From: Roseitranquillus sediminis
GTDB taxonomy: Bacteria > Pseudomonadota > Alphaproteobacteria > Rhodobacterales > Rhodobacteraceae
Assembly: GCF_016918935.1 (NCBI RefSeq)
Contig: NZ_JAFFOB010000015.1
Location: forward strand, 514,227 to 578,226
DNA: 64,000 bases
Direction of reading: 5' to 3'
The notes beneath the pieces are model-generated. The model worked only from the letters and a program-made list of their open reading frames with translations. It had not been told where the DNA came from and searched no databases. Both the position numbers and the translations under genes were made by a program. Below, piece by piece: positions 7,793 to 16,700 of the stretch; the stretch's first letter is position 1; the number at the start of each line of letters is the position of its first letter.

Positions 7793-10700
7793 TCACAAGA
7801 GTAGTGAAGCGGGCGAAACGCGGAATCTTCCTGCGTTCTCTGCCATGAGCCGCCGCAGGATCTCGATCTGCTCGGGCGTCAGCGCAGTGGCGTCGATGCG
7901 CCACTCGATGACGACGCCCGGGTGAGTGCGTACGAGCCAGAGGTCGCGGTCGATCTGACTTCTGAGTCGACTGCTGACGTTGTCGAGTGGCAGGTCTGTC
8001 ACCCCCTTGCTCTCTCGCAGGATGACGCTTCCGCCTTCGTGGTACATCCTGTCGACGACCCGGGTGGTGACACGCCCGGTCTGCTCGTCGAGTACCCGCA
8101 ACGGGAGCTGTTCCGCACCGTTTGGGAATAGATCGGCGAACTCGCGGAAGGTGATGTTCCCGTTGTCGAGCTGATCAACGAGATCGTCATATGTGAGACC
8201 GGGGAATATCTCGCGCGCGCGTCCTGGCGTTCCACCAAGCTCGAGATTGTGGCGAGCTTCGGTGATGTCTCCCTTGAGCTGGTTCTCGCGCAGACGTCGT
8301 ATCCGCTCGAGCTTGTCATCGGTGGTCATGCCTGCTGGTGGAGTGTCCTGAACCCGGAGGCCGATCTCCTCGAGTTCATCGTCCAGTTCACCCTCCTGTT
8401 CCAGCAGGTATCGCCGAATCCGCCAGTTGCTCGCGATCATCTCGAGGTCGTAGCTGACGGCGGACAGTCGGCGCGCTCTGAAGGTATCGATCCAACGGTA
8501 GCGGCGCTTCAGAACCATGAGCTGAGCGAGGACAAGCGGGATCGGCGTGTCCACCGCATCGTTCGTGGCGGCGATGGCTTCGGCGGCGATGCGAGCCTCC
8601 GCCAGCTGCGCGGCCTTCAGCGCGTCGTCGCGGACTTGGGGCACGCCCGGCTCGTCGACCGCACGCAGGGAGCCGTCGCCAAGGTCCTCGACCGCCTCGC
8701 GTCCTTGGCGTGCGGGCGTGGCGTCCATCGCGTCCCGCGCCGCCCGCTCGCCGGCGTCGGTGACCTCGGCCGGTGTCCGAGTCGGCGGAACTTCCGGTGC
8801 ACGCGGAGCAGGGGCTTCTGGCGCCCGAGGTACGTCCGGCGCCCTCGGCGCATCCGGCGCGCGCGGCAGGTCGGGCGCGCGGGGCGCGGGGGCCGCCGAT
8901 CCCGCACGGCCTGCGGGTGCATGCGTCGCCGCCTCCGCCGCCTCGTCGCCGAAGCGGAAGAGTGACCGCGCCAGGTCCTCGATCCTCGTCAGCAGGCCCG
9001 CGATGAAATCGAAGCGCTGCAGGAAGCCTTTCGCCGCGCCAAACCCCCGCAGGATCGGCCCCTTCAATGGCGCCAGCGCGCGCCCGAGCACGCCCAGGAT
9101 CTCGCCGCCGATGTCGAGGAAGCGCAGCATGTAGGACAGGAGCCGCCGCCCCAGCGAGGCACCCTGCTTCAACACGGTATAGCCGCCGGCGGTGAAGTAG
9201 GCGATCAGCACCTCGAGCAGGATCATGCCGGAGAGCCATCCGATCTTGTTGCCGAGCTCGTAGTCCGGCAGTGCCAGGAACTGAAGGAACTTGCCGGCGA
9301 TCCAGCCGCCGAGCTCGCCCGCCTTCTGCATAAGCCATTCCCACGCGCCGCCGAGCATGTCGGCGAGGCCCGAGACGGTACCGCCGCCGTCCCGGACCTC
9401 GGTGCGCATGTCGTTTTCGAGCGCGTCCGCGGACACGGCCTCCGGCTCGGCCAGACCGCCGAACTCGGTAAGGGTTCCCGGCGGCAGGCCGCCGGCGATG
9501 TCGGCGTCACTCGCCACGCCCTCGGCGTCGAGCGGCACCTCCTCGGCGGCGGCGCCCTGCGGAGTGGCGCCCGCCTCGCCCTCGGCGGCTTCGGCGACGG
9601 CGCCCGGTGCGGCACTCGGGCCGGAAGACGGCGCGGCGGCAGGCGCTTCGGCGGCCGGCTGCGTAGCCGGTGCCTCGACGGGGGACGGAGTTGCCGGTGC
9701 CTCGGCGGCAGGCGCGGTTTCCGCCTCCGCGGCCTCGGGTGGTCCGCGGGCGCCGAGGCTCCCAACAGGGGTTTCGGTAGCGGGTTCGGCTGGCGCGGGC
9801 ACGGCGAGTGCGGTGTCGACGGCGGCCAGCCCCTCGGACACGCTCGTCGGCACGAGCTGCGTCATGTACGGCGCCAGCACCCGCTTCAGCACCCGCACGC
9901 CGGTCACGATCAATTCCATCAGCATGAAGAGCAGCTTGAACGGGTCTATGATGCCCTCGATCAGTCCTTGCAGCAGGCCGAGGGCGTAGCCCGCGATGAA
10001 CTGCGGCCCGGCACCGGCGCAGAGGTTGGCGACCTTGTTCGAGCCCGCGATCCGCGTCTCGTCGCCGACCTCGCCGCTGCGCAGGCGTCGCAGGAAGCCG
10101 AGCGCGGCGGACTTCAACACCATGACCATCGGCCCCAGCCCTGCGAGGAAGGCGGCGAAGGCGGGAAGGAACGCTATCAGCAGGTCGAGGACGAAGTTGA
10201 TGACCGGCGGCTTGAACTCGTCGGGCAGCAACAGCCAGATCGCCCCCGCGATGGCGACCGGCAGCATCGGCGGATTCACGGCCACGATCGCCAGCCGGAC
10301 CAGGAAGTCGAGGATCGGCTGGAAGATGCCGCGGAGCGCCTCGAACGCATCGCCGACCGCGTCCTCGAGGCCGGCGAAGCCGCCATCGGCCCAAGCCTGG
10401 AGCCTCTCGAACTGGTCCGCGACATGCTCCAGCACCCGGTCGACGGACCGCAGGCAACGGTTCGTGGAGAAGAGCGCGACCACCCCCTGCATCGCGCGCG
10501 CCACTGAAGCGACGACGCCTGCGAGCCATCCGGCAGCACCGGAGATCAGCGCCTTCACGCCGTCGACCACGCCGATCAGGAAGGGCAGGATGTCCTTCTC
10601 CAGCGTCTCGCGCGCCCAGACCACCACCCCGGCCTCGCGCCAGTTGGCGGCCAGCCACTTGAGCTTGTCCCAGATCGGCGGCAGGACCTGCGTCAGGATG

Positions 10701-12271
10701 AGGATCGGGCCGAGCGGCGAGATCAGGACGAGGATGCCCGCGACCGCCGTCAGCGGCTCCCGTATCGGCTCGATCACCTCGAGGAAAGCGGTCCAGGCGG
10801 CCTCGGCCTTTTCCTCGAGCCACGTCCGCACGCCGCTGGTGCTGTCCCAGGCGAGGCCGAACTTCTCCATCAGCCAGTCCCAAGCGAACTCCGCCGCATC
10901 GCGGATCGGGCTGGCGAGGTCCCAGATCCACGTCACGAGGCCGGTGAAGGCGTCCCAGACGGCGCTGCCGGCGGAGCCGAGGAAGTCGATGACAGGCTTG
11001 GCGATGTTCTCCCAGAGGGCGGAGAAGACGGCCTCGACCCCGTTCGAGAGCGACTGGACGGTGTCGATGATGCCGCTGCCCCAGTTGTCGATGACCCAGA
11101 TCAGCGGCTGGATCAGGAGGCCGAGCGCGGACGAGGCGGCGCTGCCGATGGCGCCGGGCACGGACGCGACGCTCGACGCGAGGCTCTCGAAGACGCTCTC
11201 GAGGCCGGACATGATGTCGATGCTCGAGAGCGGGTCGAGCAGCAGGCCGAGCAGGCCGTCGATTCCGGAGCAGAAGAGCTCCTCGAGATCGTCGAGGAAG
11301 TCGCCGCGCAGGAAGTCGAGGAGGCCGGGCGCGACGTAGTCAATGATTTCCTCGGCGCCTTCGAGCACGACGCCGCCTACCTCGACGACGAGATCGCCCG
11401 CGCGGCTCGCGAGCTCGGCGGCGCCCTCGATCGCCTCGGAACCGATGTCGACGGCGCCTTCGTAGACGTCACCCCCGAAATCGCCGACGGCGCTCGCGGC
11501 GTCTTCGACGAAGTCCGGCACGTAGTCGATATTCTGGGGAGCGGGCGCGGCCCGCTGCACCGGCCGTACCGGAGGGGCGCGGGCCGGCGGACGGCGCCAG
11601 CCGCTGCCCTGCGGCGGAGCGGTCTGCTGCACCACGTGGATGAGCTCGTGCGCGACGATGCCGCGGCGGCCGGCGGGAGAGGCCGCCTGCGCCTGGCGGC
11701 CGAGCACGATGGCGGTGCCATGCGCGAACGCGACGGCGCGGCGCTCGTCGGCTGCGGCCGCCGCGGCCGGACCGGCGTGCAGCCGCACGAGCGACAAGTC
11801 GCAGTCGAGCGCGGCCTCGTATCCCGTCCGCTCTGCACGGGGCAGCGGTCGGCCCGGCCCCACGCGGAGTGCGGGACCGACGGCTCGGAGCATCGTGCGC
11901 GGCGGAGGGGCGCGAATCGGTGCCGGAGCGACCGCGGGTGCCGCAGCCGGCTTCGCCGCCGCTGGCGGGGCGGGCGCGGTGGCGTGCGATGCGTTCGCGC
12001 TGCGGCCCTCCTGCGCCGCCCGGCTGAGCTGCGGGGCCAGGCGCTGCGCCTCCCGTTCGGCCGCATCGCGGCGTGGCTCGGGGCGAGGGCCGGCGGCCGG
12101 ATGCGCCGGAGCCGTGCAGCGCGGGCATCCGCCGCCGCAGGCGCAGTTCGCGCGAGGTGCCGTGGCGGGCCTGGCCAGGGCGGGATGCGCTGCGCGACCG
12201 TGTCGCGCCGTGCTCCCGGACGCCGGGCGCTCGCCCGTCTGGCCCTTGCCGACTGTCGCCCGCGTGGTCAT
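7793..12271 (-). CDS. eCIS-associated DUF4157 giant protein with candidate C-terminal nuclease domain
   Basis: A 1492-residue protein and the last gene of the eCIS operon. Four parts can be seen. (1) The N terminus has a C43-x-C45-x3-C49-x2-C52 motif, then a DUF4157 domain with zincin motif HELIH at 208-212. (2) A hydrophobic, Trp-rich helical core covers roughly residues 280-820. (3) An Ala/Pro-rich linker and a second helical region follow, then a repeated RAPD-type proline linker near 1130-1165. (4) The C-terminal domain has D1407, E1420-S-K1422 and Q1439, matching the D...ExK...Q pattern of PD-(D/E)XK toxin nucleases. The ATG at 12271 overlaps the previous stop (ATGA). It is probably cargo or a particle-borne toxin; the nuclease reading is inference from motif spacing. 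The helical core also leaves open a tape-measure role. Confidence 0.85.
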   Translation of the reverse strand: MTTRATVGKGQTGERPASGSTARHGRAAHPALARPATAPRANCACGGGCPRCTAPAHPAAGPRPEPRRDAAEREAQRLAPQLSRAAQEGRSANASHATAPAPPAAAKPAAAPAVAPAPIRAPPPRTMLRAVGPALRVGPGRPLPRAERTGYEAALDCDLSLVRLHAGPAAAAAADERRAVAFAHGTAIVLGRQAQAASPAGRRGIVAHELIHVVQQTAPPQGSGWRRPPARAPPVRPVQRAAPAPQNIDYVPDFVEDAASAVGDFGGDVYEGAVDIGSEAIEGAAELASRAGDLVVEVGGVVLEGAEEIIDYVAPGLLDFLRGDFLDDLEELFCSGIDGLLGLLLDPLSSIDIMSGLESVFESLASSVASVPGAIGSAASSALGLLIQPLIWVIDNWGSGIIDTVQSLSNGVEAVFSALWENIAKPVIDFLGSAGSAVWDAFTGLVTWIWDLASPIRDAAEFAWDWLMEKFGLAWDSTSGVRTWLEEKAEAAWTAFLEVIEPIREPLTAVAGILVLISPLGPILILTQVLPPIWDKLKWLAANWREAGVVVWARETLEKDILPFLIGVVDGVKALISGAAGWLAGVVASVARAMQGVVALFSTNRCLRSVDRVLEHVADQFERLQAWADGGFAGLEDAVGDAFEALRGIFQPILDFLVRLAIVAVNPPMLPVAIAGAIWLLLPDEFKPPVINFVLDLLIAFLPAFAAFLAGLGPMVMVLKSAALGFLRRLRSGEVGDETRIAGSNKVANLCAGAGPQFIAGYALGLLQGLIEGIIDPFKLLFMLMELIVTGVRVLKRVLAPYMTQLVPTSVSEGLAAVDTALAVPAPAEPATETPVGSLGARGPPEAAEAETAPAAEAPATPSPVEAPATQPAAEAPAAAPSSGPSAAPGAVAEAAEGEAGATPQGAAAEEVPLDAEGVASDADIAGGLPPGTLTEFGGLAEPEAVSADALENDMRTEVRDGGGTVSGLADMLGGAWEWLMQKAGELGGWIAGKFLQFLALPDYELGNKIGWLSGMILLEVLIAYFTAGGYTVLKQGASLGRRLLSYMLRFLDIGGEILGVLGRALAPLKGPILRGFGAAKGFLQRFDFIAGLLTRIEDLARSLFRFGDEAAEAATHAPAGRAGSAAPAPRAPDLPRAPDAPRAPDVPRAPEAPAPRAPEVPPTRTPAEVTDAGERAARDAMDATPARQGREAVEDLGDGSLRAVDEPGVPQVRDDALKAAQLAEARIAAEAIAATNDAVDTPIPLVLAQLMVLKRRYRWIDTFRARRLSAVSYDLEMIASNWRIRRYLLEQEGELDDELEEIGLRVQDTPPAGMTTDDKLERIRRLRENQLKGDITEARHNLELGGTPGRAREIFPGLTYDDLVDQLDNGNITFREFADLFPNGAEQLPLRVLDEQTGRVTTRVVDRMYHEGGSVILRESKGVTDLPLDNVSSRLRSQIDRDLWLVRTHPGVVIEWRIDATALTPEQIEILRRLMAENAGRFRVSPASLLL

Positions 12272-13767
12272 TGCTCCACGAAGAGGCGCACGAAGGGGAT
12301 CCCCGCACGCCCCCAGTAGTCGTCGATGAAGTGCTCGAGATCCGGCGCCGCGCCGCCCTTGTGCGCGCCGAGGCCGTTGCGGACCCGGTAGTAATCCTCG
12401 CAGATCATCGCCTGCTGCTCGCGGTTGAAGTCTACATAGGTCCGACCTGCGGCGATGGAGGCCGACAGGCTGCCGTCGAGCGCCTTGTAGTCGTAGCCCT
12501 GCCCGAACTGCTGCGCGTGGATGGCCTGCGGCATGTACATGGCGCCGACCAGCTCGTACTGCGCGACGTGGGTCAGCTCGTGCACCGCCAGCGACTCGTC
12601 CATCGTGTGGCCGGTGTGAATGATGTGCATCGTCGTCACCGCGCGGTGCTGCGCGCCGGAAGTGCCGAAGATCTGGTCGAGGGCGCTGCCCGAGAAGCCG
12701 GGCGAGAACAGCGCCGCCAGCCGCGCCACCAGGCTGTTGTAGTCGACGCGGATGCGGCTGTAGGGGATCAGCCCTGGCGGATGCACCTGCTGCGCCGCCC
12801 CGATCTGCGCGGCGTTGAGCGGCCTCATCCAATTCACTCGCGCCCACAGGAACCGCAGGAACTCGCCCGCTCCGAAGATCTCGAGCGCGTGCATGAAGAA
12901 CTGGCCCACATGCGCCGCACCGTCGAGGATGCCCTCCACCATGTGGTTCCAAAGCGCTCCGTAGCCCTGCCAGTTGACGAAGAGGGCGCCCAACCCGGCG
13001 AGCCAGTCGCCGATGCCGCCGGGGACCTGCACGACGTCCGCCAGCAGCCTCAAGGCGCGTCCGGGCAGGCTGGTGACATAGGTCATCGCCAGCGCGGGCA
13101 CGTCAAGAAGGTCCATCATGACCTGCGCCGCGGCCTGGTGAGCGGTCTGCATGACCGGGTCGAGGACCGGCGCCACCAGGTCGTTGGCGCGCCGCATCGC
13201 GCCGCCGATCTCGTCGAAGACGCCGAACTGGACCTGCTGGCCCTCGGCGCTCTCGGCGGGAAGATCGGCCGCGCGCCGGGCGGGTCCCGCACCGGAGATC
13301 GCACGGGCCAGATGATCGGCACCGCGCTCCTGTGCGGCGCGGTGCGACTGGGTATGGTCGCCGCCCTTCTGCTGCGCCACGTGCGCCAGCTCGTGCCCCA
13401 GCGCGAAGCGCCCTTCGGGGCGCGAAAGGTCGGGAAGCCCGCGCGGAAAGGCGATGACGTTGCCCCGCGTCCCGGCGTCGGCGCCGCGGTGGGCGACGCG
13501 GGCGGCGAGCGGGCCGGTGGTGGTCAGCCGCACGTCGCTCAGACCGTGGCCGAGGGCAGTCTCGGCGCGCCGCCTCAGCGGCGCGGGGACCGGCTGCTCG
13601 CCGCAGCGGGGACAGCCACCGCCGCAGGGGCAGGGCGCGCGCCGCTGCGAGGCGGCGGGCGCGGGCGCGGGCCGGGGCGTGGGGTCGGCCCAGGCCGCGG
13701 TCGCGCCCGACGGGCGCGCGGCATGCAGCGCATCGCTCGCCTCGGGCGTGGCCGCCGCGCGCTGCAT
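12268..13767 (-). CDS. eCIS-associated DUF4157 protein with two HExxH motifs
   Basis: A 499-residue protein encoded just before the giant DUF4157 protein. An Ala/Pro-rich leader carries C46-x-C48-x3-C52-x2-C55, the same spacing as in its neighbour. The DUF4157 domain follows, with HELAHVAQQ (H125, E126, H129). The middle third is hydrophobic and helical. The C-terminal domain has a second zincin motif, VHELTHVAQ (H396, E397, H400), with acidic residues downstream near E450 that could be a third ligand. DUF4157 proteins are regular companions of eCIS loci and some are delivered effectors. I infer a protease or protease-like cargo. The gene starts 3 bases after the fibre stop and overlaps the next start by ATGA. 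Confidence 0.86.
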   Translation of the reverse strand: MQRAAATPEASDALHAARPSGATAAWADPTPRPAPAPAASQRRAPCPCGGGCPRCGEQPVPAPLRRRAETALGHGLSDVRLTTTGPLAARVAHRGADAGTRGNVIAFPRGLPDLSRPEGRFALGHELAHVAQQKGGDHTQSHRAAQERGADHLARAISGAGPARRAADLPAESAEGQQVQFGVFDEIGGAMRRANDLVAPVLDPVMQTAHQAAAQVMMDLLDVPALAMTYVTSLPGRALRLLADVVQVPGGIGDWLAGLGALFVNWQGYGALWNHMVEGILDGAAHVGQFFMHALEIFGAGEFLRFLWARVNWMRPLNAAQIGAAQQVHPPGLIPYSRIRVDYNSLVARLAALFSPGFSGSALDQIFGTSGAQHRAVTTMHIIHTGHTMDESLAVHELTHVAQYELVGAMYMPQAIHAQQFGQGYDYKALDGSLSASIAAGRTYVDFNREQQAMICEDYYRVRNGLGAHKGGAAPDLEHFIDDYWGRAGIPFVRLFVEQ

Positions 13768-13770
13768 GGC

Positions 13771-16700
13771 CTAGCCCTCCTCCTCGCGCCGGCGCCGGGC
13801 GATCTCGAGCGCCTCGCGTGCTGACAACGTCAGCCGCGGACCGGAGGCCCCGATGATGCGGGTCGCCTCGGCGTCCGACAGGCGCGACAGGCTTTCCGCG
13901 TCAGCCACGCCGGCGCTGCGCAGAAGGCGAGCTGTCACGCCGCCGACGCCGCGGACGTCCTCCAGCCGCACGCCGATGTCCGGGGTCACGTCGCGCTCCC
14001 TCGGCTCCTCCACGCGACGCTCCGGCTCTTCCGGCTCGACGCGGTCGCGCGGAGGGGCGTCGGCGCCAGTGTCGCGCGGCGGCCTCTCGGCAGGGGGTTC
14101 CTCTCTCGTAGAATCTGGGGTGTCGATCCCGGTGTCCCGCTCGGTGCGCCGCTCCTCGTCTCGCGGAACGATCCGGCTGCGGGTGAAGATCGAGGTGGTG
14201 TCGGTCGGGCGCACCGGCACCTTCGGCGGCCGCGCGGTGATCTCGATCGGGGTGCGCACCAACGGGTCGTCGCCGATCACGATGCGCTTCGGCTCGCGGG
14301 TGACGATGTCGCCGGAGGCATCCGTCACGCGCACGAAGACGTCGTCGCGTCGGCCGAGCGTGCGGCGTGTCTCCTCGTCGATGGCGAGCGCGTAGTAGCC
14401 GTGCTCGTCGGTCTCGGTCGAAACGCCCAGCGGGCGGCCGCGGCGGTCCACCAGCTCGACGGTCTGCCCGGCGGCGGCGCGGCCCTTGGAGTCAGCCACG
14501 CGACCATCGAGCAGCGCGCCCTCGTCGGGCAACTCCGCCTCGCGCACCCGTGCGAGATCGGCCTGCACCTCCAGCGCCTCGGCGCTCTCGCGACGGGCCC
14601 GCCCGGCCGCGCGCAGCTCCTGCACGACCGGCGCGTCCGCCTGCATGACATGGAGGCGTTGCGCCTCGCCCTGGTAGGCCAGATTCGTGCGGATGCGCAC
14701 TTGGCTGACGCCGCTGATCGAGCCCTTGAGCCCAGTGTCGACGGCGGCCGCGCCGTCCTGGAGCTGCGCGTTCGGCGAGACGGAGTGGTGCAGAGGCTGC
14801 ATCACCGCGGCGCCGAGATAGTCGTTCGTGGAGAGATCGCGCTGACCGGGGCAGAACTGGCTGTGCACCACCTGGTTCGGCCTGTCCTCGACCGGGATCG
14901 CGCCTTGGCTGACGGCGATGATGCAGTGATCGCCCTGGTTGTGGGCGGTGATGTTCATCGCGCTCGCTCCGCCCGAAACGGTGGTGCCTGTCGTCAACGA
15001 GAGCGCCGAAAGCCCGGTGCGGAAGGCGCGCTCACGGAAACGATTGCCGGTCATCCGCAGCGAATGCGCGAAGCCGACGGTGTTGCAGAAGGTGACGTCC
15101 GGCCGGAACATGCCGCTCTGGTTGTTGGCGAAGCCGAGGTCGTCGACGGTGGCGATGACCATCGACGTCCAGCAAAGGTTATCCGGTCCGGTCCGCACGC
15201 GGTTCGAGTTGAACATCGTCTCGCCGCCTGGAAGCATCGCCTCGACCTGCGGCTCGAAGGCGGCGGCGATCATGAGGTCCGATTCGAAGGAGTCCGACTG
15301 CACGAACGCGCCGCCGACATTGGCGAAGGCCTGCATCCGGTGGATGCCGCCGAGGTTCAGGATCAGAACGCCGCCGACCAGCATGTCGATGCTGCTCCAC
15401 GCGCCCTCGGTTTCGGCGTTGAGCGTGTTGCCGACGCACGAGACAGGCCCGTAGGCGAGAGCGGTGATCGCGCGTCCGGCGGGCTGGTCGACCACGTTGT
15501 CGGCGATGACGAGCGCCGGCTTCTGCTGGCCGTCCGCCGTGCCGCCTGCGACGACGGCGCTCGCCAGACGGATGAAGATGCCGCCGCGCAGCCCCTCGCT
15601 CCGCAGCTCGCGATAGGTCGCAGCCACGGGTCCGTTGCCGACGATGTAGTTGTCGGTGATCAGCGCCTCCTCGACATAGCCCGCGAAGATGCCGGCGCAG
15701 GGCTCGGCCGCGCTGCCTCCGTTGCCGCTGATGTGGTTGCCGACGATCTTCAGGCCCTCGACGAGCGCGAGCGAGATCCCGCCCTGCGCGACGAAGAGCG
15801 CGGTGGCGCGCATCTCGTCGGTGAAGGCGGCGCGCAGGTTGTTCTCGATCCGATTGCCGCGGATCTCGAGGTCGCGGACGAGGTTCGTGGTGCCGATCAG
15901 CTCCTTGGGCGCGAAGAGCGCGGAGAGCATCTCGGCCACGCCCTCCAGGCTCTGGCCGGACGGCAACGGCGGGTCCGGCACCAGGTCGTAGAACCAGAAG
16001 CCGATGCCAGAGAGGCCCATCCGCTCGATCTCGTTCTCATGGATGCGAATGCGGGTCAGGAACCCCGCCTCGACGTTAGGGTCTTCGACGGCGCCGGGAC
16101 CGACGGAGACGATGTAGACGATGCCGGCGCCGAGGGTGACGCTCTCGACCCCGAGTATCTCGAGACCGGGCTCGACGCCGAGCGTGTAGCTGCCCGGCGC
16201 CGCGGGGATCTGGACCTCGCCGTTGTCGTCGGTGACGCCGGTGAAGGCGGGGGCGGACGCGCCCGGAAAAGTCAGGGTGACCGTGCGGCCCGGCTCCGGC
16301 TGGCCCTGCTCGTCGCGCAGGACGGCGAAGAAGGCGCGGCCGACGACACGGACCGTCGGCGCCTCGACCGGCTGTTCGTCGTCGTCCTCCTCTTCCTCGC
16401 CAGTGGGAAAGACGCCGCCGAGCGTGATCCCGTGGCCGAGTCCCCCGTCAATCCGGTTGCGCAGGATGTCGACCCGCGTCGAGCCGCCCTTTACGTGAAA
16501 GCCGCCGCGCGCCTGGTAGGGCTGCTGGGGCGGAGTGGCGACGAGCGAGCCGGCCCAGACGAAGGTGACGTAGGCGATGACGGAGGTGAGGTTACCGAAG
16601 AGGTCCTCCGGTTCGATGCAGGGGTCGGAGGGGTCGGGCGGCTCTTCCCGGTCGTCATCGTCCTCGTCGCCTGGCGGCGAGAACTCGAAGGGCCAGACCC

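Noticed and set aside
8775..8890. Repeated unit that could be mistaken for a CRISPR array
   Set aside because: The units are short, lack spacers, and encode a proline-rich linker in frame. No CRISPR array or cas gene was seen in the window.
7793..12952. The giant DUF4157 frame extended upstream to 1719 codons
   Set aside because: The extra N-terminal part overlaps the double-HExxH gene in another frame. The ATG at 12271 overlaps that gene's stop and starts a leader with the same Cys motif as its neighbour.
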